NCBI GenBank assembly: GCA_020440705.1
Contig: JAGRNP010000015.1
Coordinates: 1 to 51,802 of the forward strand
Direction: 5' to 3'
DNA from: a bacterium
Lineage (GTDB): Bacteria > Krumholzibacteriota > Krumholzibacteriia > LZORAL124-64-63
DNA: 51,802 nt
Both the position numbers and the translations under genes were made by a program. Positions 15,748 through 24,545 of the stretch are shown in pieces. Under the pieces are notes generated by a model. That model was given only the letters and a program-made list of their open reading frames with translations, searched no databases and was not told the DNA's origin. Each line of letters starts with the position of its first letter. The first letter of the stretch is position 1.

Positions 15748-16376
15748 CGGTCCACCACCTCGCACAGGCGCAGGACGCGCGCATCGAGTTGATGCCCCTC
15801 GGCGTCGAGGGCGGCGAGATTCACTTCGAGTCGGGGTCGATCGCGATCCAGGCGCAGTCCCACGGACAGGCCGGCCTTCACGAGCCCGGGCGTCCCCGTG
15901 ATGGTCAGGATGCCCGCCGTGCGCGTGGCGCCCACGATTTCGCCCAGCACGTCTTCGTGGCCGGCGGTGACGTAGACCACGTCGACGTCGGCGGCAGCGA
16001 TCTTACGCGCCATCTCGTCGGGATCGCTCCAGCTGAGGGTGCGGAAATCGAAGTGCACGTCGTTGACGGTCTTGTCGGCCGACCGCGACAGGGCGTCGAC
16101 GATGGCCGTCATGTTCGCGTCGGACTCGGGGCGGCCGGACCGGTGCAGGACGCCGATGCGGAGATTCGGGTTCGGGGCCTCCCACAGCGTGCGGTCATAG
16201 GTGAGCATCTTCAGGAAGATCGGCACCTGGGCGTCCTCGGGGATCGTCTGCGGCCGGGCCGATGTGGACCAGGCCACGAAGGCCAGGACGAACAGGGCGA
16301 CGGTGGCGCCGCGCGGAACGCGACCGCGTGCCTTGGACCGCGGCAGAAGGTTTCGGATGCCGTTCGACGTCTTCAG
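15744..16376 (-). CDS. YfiR/DUF4154-like periplasmic protein, probable non-ATG start
   Basis: About 210 residues if begun at CTG 16376. The mature part ([18 protein letters not shown]..., [63 protein letters not shown]) fits the YfiR family, periplasmic modulators of inner-membrane signalling enzymes such as YfiN. Upstream in the same frame is a convincing signal peptide ([18 protein letters not shown]), but the only standard start, GTG 16277, falls inside it. AGGAG (16386-16382) overlaps the receptor stop and lies five bases before CTG 16376. So either CTG (or ATC 16379) is the start, or a base is miscalled. Middle gene of receptor-YfiR-kinase; likely relays receptor state to the kinase. Confidence 0.75.
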   Translation of the reverse strand: MKTSNGIRNLLPRSKARGRVPRGATVALFVLAFVAWSTSARPQTIPEDAQVPIFLKMLTYDRTLWEAPNPNLRIGVLHRSGRPESDANMTAIVDALSRSADKTVNDVHFDFRTLSWSDPDEMARKIAAADVDVVYVTAGHEDVLGEIVGATRTAGILTITGTPGLVKAGLSVGLRLDRDRPRLEVNLAALDAEGHQLDARVLRLCEVVDR

Positions 16377-16384
16377 GATGACTC

Positions 16385-18325
16385 CTAGAAATCCACGGCC
16401 AGGCTCATGATGATGCGGCGCCGGTGCGCGCCGGCGGATACCGAGTCGTGCACCCGCTCGTCGAAGAGGTTCTGGGCACCGAGCACGAGACGGCGGTGTT
16501 CGGCGACGAGGCTCCAGGTCAGGTCGACGAGAAACTGTTCCGCGACCGGTGCCGCGACCACGCCGAAGTCGCCGCTCGGGTCAGGCGGGGCCGACCGGTA
16601 CCGGCCAACGACCTGGAGATTGTGCCCGCCGCCGGGTTTGACCGCTGCGGAGAGGTTGGCGTGGTGGACGGCAGCGTCCCCCTGTTGCTGTTCGGTGTCC
16701 GAGTCGACGAGCCACACGTATGCGTACCAGGTGCCGAGTCGCAGCCAGGGCCAGGGATCGGCCTGCACACCGAATTCGCCGCCGGTGGCGGTCCACGAGT
16801 AGACATTCTGGAACGCGATCTCCGCCGGCACGCCGGCCGGCAGGGGCGGCGGATAGAACGCCAGCGGGATCGGACTGATCAGATCGTTCAGGTCGTTGCG
16901 GAAGGCGGCCGCCTGCAGCAGCACGTCCCGGCCGACGAGCCCCTGGTAGCCGATCTCGAAGGCGCCGATGGTCTCGCTCTGGATCCCGCTGTCGCCCCGG
17001 ATCACCTGCGGGAAGCCGGGCAGCACCTCGAACGAGGTGTCGAGGTAGGTTTCGATGTAGGTCGGATCGCGGTACGCGCGGCTGTAGGTGGCGCGGATCG
17101 CATGGTCCGGATGCGGCTTGAAGACCAGGCCGCCGCGGGGCGCCCAGTGGCCCCCCACCTGCGGGTGATGATCGTAGCGAACGCCGGCCGAAACCGTGAG
17201 CTTCGCGTCGACGCGCCACTCGTCGTGGATGAACGCGGCGTAGCTGTCGGTCTTGACGTGGTCGCTGCTGTCCTCGAAGTCGGCGCTCTGGTGCCGGAGG
17301 CTGGCCCCGTAGAGGAAGAAGTGGCGCTCGGCCAGACGCGACGAGTGCCGGATCTCGATATCGTGCATGTCGCTCTCGAAGTAGGCCTTTTCGGTGGAGA
17401 AAAGGCTCGGCGACGAAAGGTCCGCCCCGATGCTGTTCAGGTACCAGCGCGCTTCGAGGCCGCCCCGCCGGAAATCGGCGCGCAGGTAGGACGTGTTGCC
17501 TCGCGTCGCGAGATGGGTTCCCGAGGGGATCATCTCGCTCCGGCCGCCGGTGATGCCCGCGCTCAGGGCGATCTGCCCGTCGTCGCCGAGATCACGCGCG
17601 ACGCTGCCGGTGAACCGGCAGATCTCCGTCTCGAGTTCGCCGGTCTGCCAGCTGTCGGAGCGATCGCAGGCGGTGGTCAGTTTCCACGCATAGGCGCCGC
17701 GCCGCTCGGCATGTCGCAGCGATCCGTAGGCCTCGCCGAGATCCGAAGCCATCACGCGCGCCGTGGTGCCGGGTTTCTCGTCCGGCGTGAAGGTGATGAT
17801 GTTGATCACGCCGGCGAACGCGTTGGCACCGTACATCACGGAACCCGGGCCCAGGATCACCTCGATGGCCTTGATGTCCTCGAGGGCGACGGGCAGCTGG
17901 TCCCACGGGGTGATCGAGTAGAGGTCCAGGTACACCGCCCGCCCGTCGATCATGACGAGCATGGTGTTCGAACCCTCCTTGTTCAGCCCGCGCGCCGACA
18001 CGTCGTAGCCGGAGCTCGTGGATTGGGCGACATCCAGGCCCGGTACGCGGTCGAGCACTTCGGGGATGTTGCGGGCCCCGCTGGCGGCGATCTCCTCGGC
18101 CGTGATGACCGTCGCGGCAACCGGCGAGTCGCTCACCTTCTGGGCGTACTTCGAAGCTGTCACGATGGTCTGGTTAAGGAGCGACTCGAGGTCGAGTTCG
18201 CTGAAGTCGGAGTACTCGACCTGGTTGTCGGCGCGGACGACCGACGGCAGTCCGGCGCCGACGGCAACGGCCGTCAGGGCCGCGATGGCAGCCCACCTGG
18301 GTGGATTCGGCGACATGCACAACAA
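16385..18325 (-). CDS. TonB-dependent receptor of the receptor/YfiR/kinase operon
   Basis: 646 residues. Signal peptide to about residue 32 (VVRA), then LESLLNQTIVTASKYAQK and a complete plug (SPVAATVITAEEIAASGARNIPEVLDRVPG, then NTMLVMIDGRAVY; shown as fragments of one domain), and a long barrel ending SLAVDF with terminal Phe. The S-x-LLN-x-x-V-x-x-ASK start is common in receptors encoded beside YfiR-like proteins and sensor kinases. TTG at 18325 has GAGGAGG six bases before it; ATG 18316 in the same frame is the alternative. The stop is followed at once by the YfiR gene whose ribosome site overlaps it. Ligand unknown; the operon suggests sensing as well as uptake. Confidence 0.92.
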   Translation of the reverse strand: MLCMSPNPPRWAAIAALTAVAVGAGLPSVVRADNQVEYSDFSELDLESLLNQTIVTASKYAQKVSDSPVAATVITAEEIAASGARNIPEVLDRVPGLDVAQSTSSGYDVSARGLNKEGSNTMLVMIDGRAVYLDLYSITPWDQLPVALEDIKAIEVILGPGSVMYGANAFAGVINIITFTPDEKPGTTARVMASDLGEAYGSLRHAERRGAYAWKLTTACDRSDSWQTGELETEICRFTGSVARDLGDDGQIALSAGITGGRSEMIPSGTHLATRGNTSYLRADFRRGGLEARWYLNSIGADLSSPSLFSTEKAYFESDMHDIEIRHSSRLAERHFFLYGASLRHQSADFEDSSDHVKTDSYAAFIHDEWRVDAKLTVSAGVRYDHHPQVGGHWAPRGGLVFKPHPDHAIRATYSRAYRDPTYIETYLDTSFEVLPGFPQVIRGDSGIQSETIGAFEIGYQGLVGRDVLLQAAAFRNDLNDLISPIPLAFYPPPLPAGVPAEIAFQNVYSWTATGGEFGVQADPWPWLRLGTWYAYVWLVDSDTEQQQGDAAVHHANLSAAVKPGGGHNLQVVGRYRSAPPDPSGDFGVVAAPVAEQFLVDLTWSLVAEHRRLVLGAQNLFDERVHDSVSAGAHRRRIIMSLAVDF

Positions 18326-18378
18326 GCGGGGCCTCCTCGTGGAGCGGTGACGGCCATGAGGTGCTGCGTAAAGTCCTT

Positions 18379-18392
18379 ACCTTCATGTAGGT
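18379..18392 (-). promoter_or_regulatory. Near-palindrome upstream of the receptor operon
   Basis: ACCTTCATGTAGGT is a 14-bp palindrome broken by one mismatched pair, 54 bases before the receptor start. It is a possible operator; no clear -35/-10 pair can be fixed around it. Confidence 0.25.
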
Positions 18393-18482
18393 TTTCGGCC
18401 GTACGCCCGCCGACTTGACCGCAGATCGCCCCTTTGTCTGGTCACCGCTGATCTTCATTGCCGGGGTCCCGTCGGACGACGA

Positions 18483-18518
18483 CTCCCGCGGGCGGCCTCG
18501 GTGCCGGTACCGCGGGAG
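18483..18518 (-). terminator. Hairpin downstream of pabA
   Basis: CTCCCGCGG (18483-18491) and CCGCGGGAG (18510-18518) form a perfect 9-bp stem 48 bases after the pabA stop. There is no T-tract, so it may stabilise the mRNA end or act with Rho. Confidence 0.45.
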
Positions 18519-18566
18519 GGTCGGAACAGTCCGGTCTCTGCGTGTGCTTGCCCAAGGTCTGCGCGC

Positions 18567-19193
18567 CTACACGTCCCTGTCCACGATGCTGATGTTCATG
18601 TCCCCGCGCAGGAACGACCACAGCACCTGCTTGCCGTATTCGGTCCCGATCGACTCCGGGTGGAACTGCACCCCCTCGATGGGGTGCTCGCGGTGGCGCA
18701 CGCCCATGACCAGCCCCTCGTCCGTCCAGGCCGTCATCACCAGGCAGGCCGGCAGCGCCTCGCGGTCGGCGACGAGCGAATGGTAGCGCATCACCTCGAG
18801 CGGCTCGGGCAGGTGGCCGAAGAGGCCGCACTGGTCGTGGAGGATCAGCGAGGTCTTGCCGTGGCGCGGCTCGGGCGCCCGCACGATGCGGCCGCCGTAG
18901 GCGTGCACGATGCCGATGTGGCCCAGGCACACGCCCAGCACCGGCACCGTCGGCCCCAGTTGCCGGATCACGTCGGTGCACACGCCGAAGTAGGCCGGGT
19001 CCTCGGGCGAGCCCGGCCCGGGCGAGATGATGATGCGCTCGGGCGCGAGCGCGCGCAGTGCGTCCACGGTGATCGCGTCGTTGCGGAAGACCTGCGGCTC
19101 GACCCCGTCGCACAGCTCGGCCGCGTACTGGAACAGGTTCCAGGTGAAGCTGTCGTAGTTGTCGAGGATGACGGTGCGGGGAATGTCGCTCAC
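18567..19193 (-). CDS. pabA: Glutamine amidotransferase of aminodeoxychorismate synthase (PabA/TrpG)
   Basis: 208 residues. Class I amidotransferase: ILDNYDSFTWNL at the start, ISPGPGSPED, nucleophile Cys89 in GVCLGH, HGKTS, and the His178/Glu180 pair in VQFHPES. It releases ammonia from glutamine for the partner chorismate enzyme. Odd point: residue 93, normally Gln in GVCLGHQ and used to hold the glutamine substrate, is Ile (GHIGI), which may lower glutaminase activity. GTG start at 19193 overlaps the pabB stop as GTGA, so expression is coupled. Because the partner carries the PabB lysine it is called pabA, but such subunits often serve anthranilate synthase too. Confidence 0.87.
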   Translation of the reverse strand: MSDIPRTVILDNYDSFTWNLFQYAAELCDGVEPQVFRNDAITVDALRALAPERIIISPGPGSPEDPAYFGVCTDVIRQLGPTVPVLGVCLGHIGIVHAYGGRIVRAPEPRHGKTSLILHDQCGLFGHLPEPLEVMRYHSLVADREALPACLVMTAWTDEGLVMGVRHREHPIEGVQFHPESIGTEYGKQVLWSFLRGDMNISIVDRDV

Positions 19194-20566
19194 GGCGCCC
19201 TCCGTGCGGCCAGGCCGCGGACCGCCGCGATCAGCGCCCGCGCCTTGTCCAGGGTCTCGTCGTATTCGGCGCCGGGATCGCTGTCGGCCACCACGGCGCC
19301 GCCGACGCCGAAGGTGGCGCGTCCGTCGCGGCAGACGAGGGTGCGGATGACCATGCCGAGGTCCATGGCGCCGCCCGCGTCGATGAAGCCCACCGCGCCG
19401 CTGTACACGCCGCGCACCACGGGCTCGAGCCGGTCGATGATCTTCATGGCCTCGATCTTGGGCGCGCCGGTCATGGAGCCGCCCGGGAAGCAGGCCCGCA
19501 CCAGGTCGAAGGCGTCGTGCTGCGGCTTGAGCCGTCCGCGCACCGTGGAGACGAGCTGGTGCACGGTGGCGTAGGTCTCGACCACCTGCAGCTCCGGCAC
19601 GTGCACGCTGCCGATCTCGCACACCCGGCCCAGGTCGTTGCGCACGAGGTCGACGATCATGACGTTCTCGGCCAGGTCCTTCTCGCTGGCGGCCAGCCCG
19701 GCGGCGATGGCCGCGTCGGCGGCCGGAGTCGCGCCGCGGGGCCGCGTGCCCTTGATGGGACGGCTCTCGACGGTGCGGTCGGCGTCCAGGCGCAGGAAGC
19801 GCTCGGGCGAGGCGCCCACCACCGCGAACCCCGGGAACTGCAGGAACGAGGCGAAGGGCGCCGGATTGATCTCCCGCAGGGCCGCGTAGAGCTCCCAGGG
19901 CGATCCCGGCAGGTCCATCTCGAGGCGGTGCGTCAGGCACACCTCGAAGACGTCGCCCCGCCGGATGTGCCCGCGGCAGGTCTCGACCGCCGCCATGTAG
20001 GCGGCGCGGTCGAAGTGGGCGCGCACGTCGGGGCCGGGTTCGCCCGCGGCAGGGGCCGGGGGCGCGACGGCCGCCGGGGCGCCGGGCTCGCCGTGGTCGC
20101 AGGTGGCGATGTCCTCGCACACGAGGAAGGCCAGGTCGGGCAGGCCGAGATCGTCGGCGCCGGTGTCCGGCAGCCGCTCGACGACGTGGGCCGTCTCGTA
20201 GCCGAAGTAGCCGACCAGGCCCGCCTCCAGGCGGCCGGCCGCACCGCCCCGCGGGAAGTAGCGCGCGGACAGTTCGCGCAGCACGGCGAAGGGATCGCCC
20301 GCGAAGCGCCGCACCGTCGGTGCTCGCCGCTCGCCGCCGCCGGGCTCGCGCCAGGTGGTCAGTTCGAAGTCCATTTCCGGGGCTCGGTCGCCGCGCCGCC
20401 GCCGACCCGTGATCAGCGCCGACGGGTCGGTGCCGAACCACGAGCGCCGGCCCAGGCCGCCGGCGCCCAGCCCGCTGTCGAGCAGGAATCCGGGGCGGTC
20501 GTCGCCGAGGACGGCGGCCCGGCGCCAGAAGGCGTCGGCGGCGGGGCTGCGGGGACTTTCGGTCAT
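19190..20566 (-). CDS. pabB: Aminodeoxychorismate synthase component I (PabB)
   Basis: 458 residues, normal size. The chorismate-binding domain shows FEVCLTHRLE, ASPERFLRL, the motif SRPIKGTRPRG with Lys272, DLVRNDLGRVC, VHQLVSTV, and GGSMTGAPKIEAM. The Lys in PIKGT is the feature separating PabB from anthranilate synthase (PIAGT). Reaction: chorismate plus ammonia to 4-amino-4-deoxychorismate, the first step from chorismate to p-aminobenzoate and folate. A Pro/Ala-rich insert lies at about 160-182. Followed by pabA with a 4-base overlap. No pabC lyase is adjacent. Confidence 0.92.
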   Translation of the reverse strand: MTESPRSPAADAFWRRAAVLGDDRPGFLLDSGLGAGGLGRRSWFGTDPSALITGRRRRGDRAPEMDFELTTWREPGGGERRAPTVRRFAGDPFAVLRELSARYFPRGGAAGRLEAGLVGYFGYETAHVVERLPDTGADDLGLPDLAFLVCEDIATCDHGEPGAPAAVAPPAPAAGEPGPDVRAHFDRAAYMAAVETCRGHIRRGDVFEVCLTHRLEMDLPGSPWELYAALREINPAPFASFLQFPGFAVVGASPERFLRLDADRTVESRPIKGTRPRGATPAADAAIAAGLAASEKDLAENVMIVDLVRNDLGRVCEIGSVHVPELQVVETYATVHQLVSTVRGRLKPQHDAFDLVRACFPGGSMTGAPKIEAMKIIDRLEPVVRGVYSGAVGFIDAGGAMDLGMVIRTLVCRDGRATFGVGGAVVADSDPGAEYDETLDKARALIAAVRGLAARRAP

Positions 20567-21000
20567 GAACGGGCCATCCGGCGGCTGGGGTCGGGGCGGG
20601 CGGCACGGGCGTCCGGGTGGGGGCCCCGCCGGGTGAGCGGATCACGATCCGCGCCGCCGGCGGTTTCGTCAAGCCGGAGCGCGCGGCCGGCGCCCGCGAG
20701 AGCGGGCACCGAAGCGTCTTGAGGAATCGTGCGTTCGAGCGTGAACATCGGGTAAAAAGTCCCGCGCATCGGCCATCCCGGATTGACAGGAACGGACCCC
20801 GTGATCTAGATTTCGATCCCCTGACAACGAAGTGACAAGTTCCTTGCGAGGATCGATTCGCGCAAGGGTTCGAGCCGCCCGCCGGACCACCATCACCGGC
20901 CCGCCGCCCGCCCCCCCGAGACCATCGGCGCGACGTCACCGGACCGACCGGCGTGGGAGAGACGCCGCGGCCCGGTTTTTCCTCCCCTGCGGGAAGTGAC
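20567..21000. other. 434-base divergent intergenic region
   Basis: Between pabB (leftward) and the surface operon (rightward). I see no credible small gene. It carries the promoter at 20783-20812 and a long leader of about 180 bases before the first operon ATG, with no recognised riboswitch. The pabB-side promoter is not clear. Confidence 0.6.
20783..20812 (+). promoter_or_regulatory. Promoter of the five-gene surface operon
   Basis: -35 TTGACA (20783-20788), 18-base spacer, -10 TAGATT (20807-20812). The predicted leader is about 180 bases, long for this genome. Confidence 0.6.
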
Positions 21001-22986
21001 ATGGCTCTGAAACACCGCCTGACGCGCCTCGTCCTGCTCGCCGCGATCGCCGGCGTGTGCCTGGGCGTGGTCGGTCCGGACGCTCTCGCGCGGCCGATCA
21101 CGGGCCTGTATACCGATGTCGGGCTGCTCGGGCTGACGGTCACGAACCTCGGCTACGTGGGCAACGGCTTCGAGACCACGCGTCCTTCCGGCGAGTACCC
21201 CATCAACTCCAACGTGGAGCACATCTTCCTCGGCGGGCTGTGGGTGGGCGCCGAGACCCTCGACGGCGACCGCCGCGTCTCGACGGGCGCCCAGGACGCC
21301 TCGACCCTCTCGGCGGGCGAGGAGATCCGCGAGTTCGGCGACTACCTCGAGACCGTCGAGCCGGTCAACGTCTGGTCGAACCAGCAGAACGCGCTGAACT
21401 ACAACGCCGCGGCCATCGCCAACATGCACATCGAGATGCCGTTCACCGACGCCATCAGCCTGCCCAACTCGTCGCACACGCCGCTGGGCCTGAAGGTGGT
21501 GCTGCGCGCGTTCGCCTGGTCGAACCAGTTCGCCGACGACTACGTGATCCTCGAGTACAACATCATCAACCAGTCGAGCTCGGTGCTGCAGAACCTCTAC
21601 GTGGGCTACTGGACCGACACCACCATCGGCAACACCGACAACACCGACCCCTACGACGACAACGCGCCGGTGGGCTGGAACTACTACGACGACGTGAACG
21701 GCGCCTTCGGCCCGGCCGCGTGGGTGCCGCCCGCCTACACCGTGCCCGACGATCCGGACATCTGGATGATGTGGGAGCGGGACGACGACGGCGAGGACGG
21801 CCTGGCCACGAGCTGGATCGGCTGTCGCCTGCTGGGCTCGTCGCGCACGGCCGAGCCCGACTCCGGCACCGCGCCGGTGTCGTACAACGCCTGGGCCTTC
21901 CGCCACGTGCCGGCCGAGGACGACTTCTATCCGAACCCGGACGACCCCGGGGAGATCCTCGAGGGCAAGTACCAGATCATGAGCAACGGCGCCTTCACCG
22001 TGGGCGAGACCCAGGAGCGCGACTACACCATCCCGAGCGACTGGGTGGCGCTGCTCTCGACGGGGCCGTTTCCCCTGCTCGTGCCCAACGACACCCTGAC
22101 GGTCACCTACGCCATCGTGGCCGGGGCCGACTCGCTGGCGCTCCTGGCCAACAGCCGCCTGGCCCAGCAGGCCTACGACAACGGGTTCGACCAGCTCGAC
22201 GGGCCGCCGTCGCCGCTGCTCGAGGTCGGCACCATCGACAACTCGATCCGGCTCACCTGGGAGCCGGGCGTGCCCGTCGACGAGAACGGCGACCCCCTCG
22301 AGGCCGACGACGCGCGCCGCATGCCTGAGCACCACCTGGGCGAGCTCGACCAGCTGCCCGACTTCCAGGGCTACCGCGTGTATCGGGCCCGGCTGGCCAA
22401 GGGCCAGGTCGGCGACCCCTACGAGACGATGCAGCTCGTCGCCGAGTTCGACCTCGTCGACGGCATCGGCTTCGACACCGGCCTGCCGCCCCTGAACGCC
22501 CAGGGCCGGCGCGAATTCATCGACACGGGCCTGACCGACGGCTTCCCCTACGTCTACTCGGTCATCTCGTACTCGGCGGCCAATCCCGTGCTGGGGCTGG
22601 GCGAGCTGTCGAGCAGCCTGCACGACAACCTGGTCGAGGTGTATCCCGGCCCGGGACCGGCCGATCCGGCCGACTGGGGCGGCGTCGGCGTGTATCCGAA
22701 CCCCTACCGGGCAGCGTCGCTGTTCGACGAGCGCACGGGGCGCAGCGTCGAGAAGGGCCGTCATATCTGGTTCACGGGGCTGCCGGCGCGTTCGCGGATC
22801 CGCATCTACACCGTGGCCGGCGACGTGGTCCGCACCATCGAACACGACGATCCGAATACGGGCCAGCACGACTGGGACGTGCTGAGCGACTACGGCCGCG
22901 TCATCGCCAGCGGCCTGTACATCTTCTCGGTCGAGGACCTGACGACCGGCGAGGTGCGGCGCGGGAAGCTGGTGATCATCAAGTGA
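21001..22986 (+). CDS. Secreted protein with FN3-like region and C-terminal sorting domain; first gene of surface operon
   Basis: 661 residues. Signal peptide to about residue 31 (DALA), a beta-rich Asp/Asn/Tyr-rich N-terminal half, an FN3-like segment from about 415 (IRLTWEPG ... FQGYRVYRA ... YVYSVISYS), and a C-terminal domain from about 562 with GVYPNPYR, RIRIYTVAGDVVRTI, SGLYIFSVED and GKLVIIK. That ending is a type A sorting domain used by type IX-like secretion in FCB bacteria. No catalytic motif. ATG at 21001 has GGGAAG upstream. Its stop overlaps the next start (GTGA). Position ahead of a receptor and a PorV-like barrel suggests a surface-exposed cargo of the same apparatus. Confidence 0.83.
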   Translation: MALKHRLTRLVLLAAIAGVCLGVVGPDALARPITGLYTDVGLLGLTVTNLGYVGNGFETTRPSGEYPINSNVEHIFLGGLWVGAETLDGDRRVSTGAQDASTLSAGEEIREFGDYLETVEPVNVWSNQQNALNYNAAAIANMHIEMPFTDAISLPNSSHTPLGLKVVLRAFAWSNQFADDYVILEYNIINQSSSVLQNLYVGYWTDTTIGNTDNTDPYDDNAPVGWNYYDDVNGAFGPAAWVPPAYTVPDDPDIWMMWERDDDGEDGLATSWIGCRLLGSSRTAEPDSGTAPVSYNAWAFRHVPAEDDFYPNPDDPGEILEGKYQIMSNGAFTVGETQERDYTIPSDWVALLSTGPFPLLVPNDTLTVTYAIVAGADSLALLANSRLAQQAYDNGFDQLDGPPSPLLEVGTIDNSIRLTWEPGVPVDENGDPLEADDARRMPEHHLGELDQLPDFQGYRVYRARLAKGQVGDPYETMQLVAEFDLVDGIGFDTGLPPLNAQGRREFIDTGLTDGFPYVYSVISYSAANPVLGLGELSSSLHDNLVEVYPGPGPADPADWGGVGVYPNPYRAASLFDERTGRSVEKGRHIWFTGLPARSRIRIYTVAGDVVRTIEHDDPNTGQHDWDVLSDYGRVIASGLYIFSVEDLTTGEVRRGKLVIIK

Positions 22987-24545
22987 GCAACCGGAGCGGC
23001 AGCATGACGGACGGAACGCGACGGCACCCGGAGGCCATGGTCCGCGCGGCGGCGGCGTGCGCGCTGCTGGTCGCGCTGGCGGCGCTGGCCGGGGGCTGCG
23101 CGCCGAACGACCCGTTCGACCCGGCCACGGTCGAGAACATCCGGCCCATCGCCGGCATGTCGGTGGCGCCGCCCGACAGCGGCACCTTCCCGGTCACGAG
23201 CTACTACCAGCGCACCTTCCACTGGCACGGCACCGATCCCGACGGCTGGGTCGTGAACTTCGACATGTCGATGCAGGTCGATCCCGTCGTGCCGGCGCCC
23301 TGGATCACCACCACGCGCACCGACACCACCGTCACCTTCGCGACCGACGACCAGGGGCGCGCCGAAGCCACCTTCTTCGTCGTCGCCCGCGACAACCGCG
23401 GCGCCCTGAGCGACACGGTCCAGGTGTACTTCCCGCTGCAGAACTCGCCGCCGGAGATCTACTTCGATCCCGACTTCGAGCCCAACTCCAACCTGCAGCG
23501 CGAGTTCACGGCCGGTGGGGACACCCTGTACTGGAACTGGGGCCACGGGAACTTCAAGTTCACCGCGTCCGACGGCGACGGCCAGGACACGATGGACGAC
23601 TTCTTCCGCTACACCTTCGCCGACACCGAGCCCGACTCGACCTACGACCGCAACGATCCGCGGGCCGATCCCCTGACCAGCTGGGTCCGCGTGCGCTTCG
23701 CCGAGGCGGGCGACGACCCCACCAGCTACGGCCGCGAGTTCGAGATCACGGTTTTCGACCTGCCCGCGGGCGACCGCACGCTCACGGTGTCGGTCCGCGA
23801 CGAGGGCGACTCCGACGCGCGCTTCACCTACACCTGGGAAGTGCGCGACCCGCGCAGCAACATCCTCTACATCGGCACCTCGTCGAGCATCGCCGATGCC
23901 TGCTACGGCGAATTCCTCGACGACCGCTTCGGCGCCGGCAACTGGGACTCCTACGACTTCTGGATGGGCTACCCCGACCGCCACCGGATCCTGACCGCCG
24001 TGATGAACGAGTACGACGCGGTGCTGTGGGCCGACGCCCCCACGACCACCGACCTGGTGACGGCGGCCACCTCGGTGGGCGGCGCCCTCGAGGCCTACCT
24101 CGGCGACGGCGGCAAGCTCTTCTTCGTGTCGGCGGGCGTCGTCGGCAACACGAGCCGCGTCGGCGCCGGTTTCCGGTCGACCTTCCTGGGCGTCACCTCG
24201 GCGGCCGCGCCGGTGTCGGCCCTGACCCTGCCGTCGGGCCGCTCGGCGCTGGGCCAGTGGGCCGGAGTACCCGACATGACCTCCGCGGCCTCGGTCGCGC
24301 GCGGCATCGGGATCCAGCCCATGCAGGGCACCGAGATCCTGTACCGCATGGAGGAATGCCTGCGCTGCTACAACAGCCGGCCGCCCTTCGACCCGGTCGT
24401 GGGCGTGCGGTCGCCGGCGCGGGACATCGCCGCGACGGCCCGGACCGTCACCGTCAGCGCCCAGCTCGAGTACTTCGACCGGGCCCAGGTCGTGGCCGCC
24501 CTCGGCGCCCTCTTCGACCAGGAACTGGGGGTGCCCGCGCCATGA
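22983..24545 (+). CDS. Large lipoprotein of the surface operon
   Basis: 520 residues. Lipobox LAGGC at about 36-40, so it is a lipid-anchored envelope protein, probably outer membrane. The mature part has two beta-sandwich-like domains (Asp-rich FHWHGTDPDGWVVNF; FKFTASDGDGQDTMDD; RTLTVSVRDEGDSDARFTYTWEVRD), then an alpha/beta domain from about 297 (NILYIGTSSS ... WADAPTTTDLVTA ... LGDGGKLFFVSAG), which resembles the glutamine-amidotransferase-like or Rossmann fold used to describe such exported proteins; two Cys lie at CLRCYN. GTG at 22983 overlaps the previous stop; ATG 23004 is an alternative. The next ATG overlaps this stop (ATGA). Function unknown. Confidence 0.8.
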   Translation: MSNRSGSMTDGTRRHPEAMVRAAAACALLVALAALAGGCAPNDPFDPATVENIRPIAGMSVAPPDSGTFPVTSYYQRTFHWHGTDPDGWVVNFDMSMQVDPVVPAPWITTTRTDTTVTFATDDQGRAEATFFVVARDNRGALSDTVQVYFPLQNSPPEIYFDPDFEPNSNLQREFTAGGDTLYWNWGHGNFKFTASDGDGQDTMDDFFRYTFADTEPDSTYDRNDPRADPLTSWVRVRFAEAGDDPTSYGREFEITVFDLPAGDRTLTVSVRDEGDSDARFTYTWEVRDPRSNILYIGTSSSIADACYGEFLDDRFGAGNWDSYDFWMGYPDRHRILTAVMNEYDAVLWADAPTTTDLVTAATSVGGALEAYLGDGGKLFFVSAGVVGNTSRVGAGFRSTFLGVTSAAAPVSALTLPSGRSALGQWAGVPDMTSAASVARGIGIQPMQGTEILYRMEECLRCYNSRPPFDPVVGVRSPARDIAATARTVTVSAQLEYFDRAQVVAALGALFDQELGVPAP

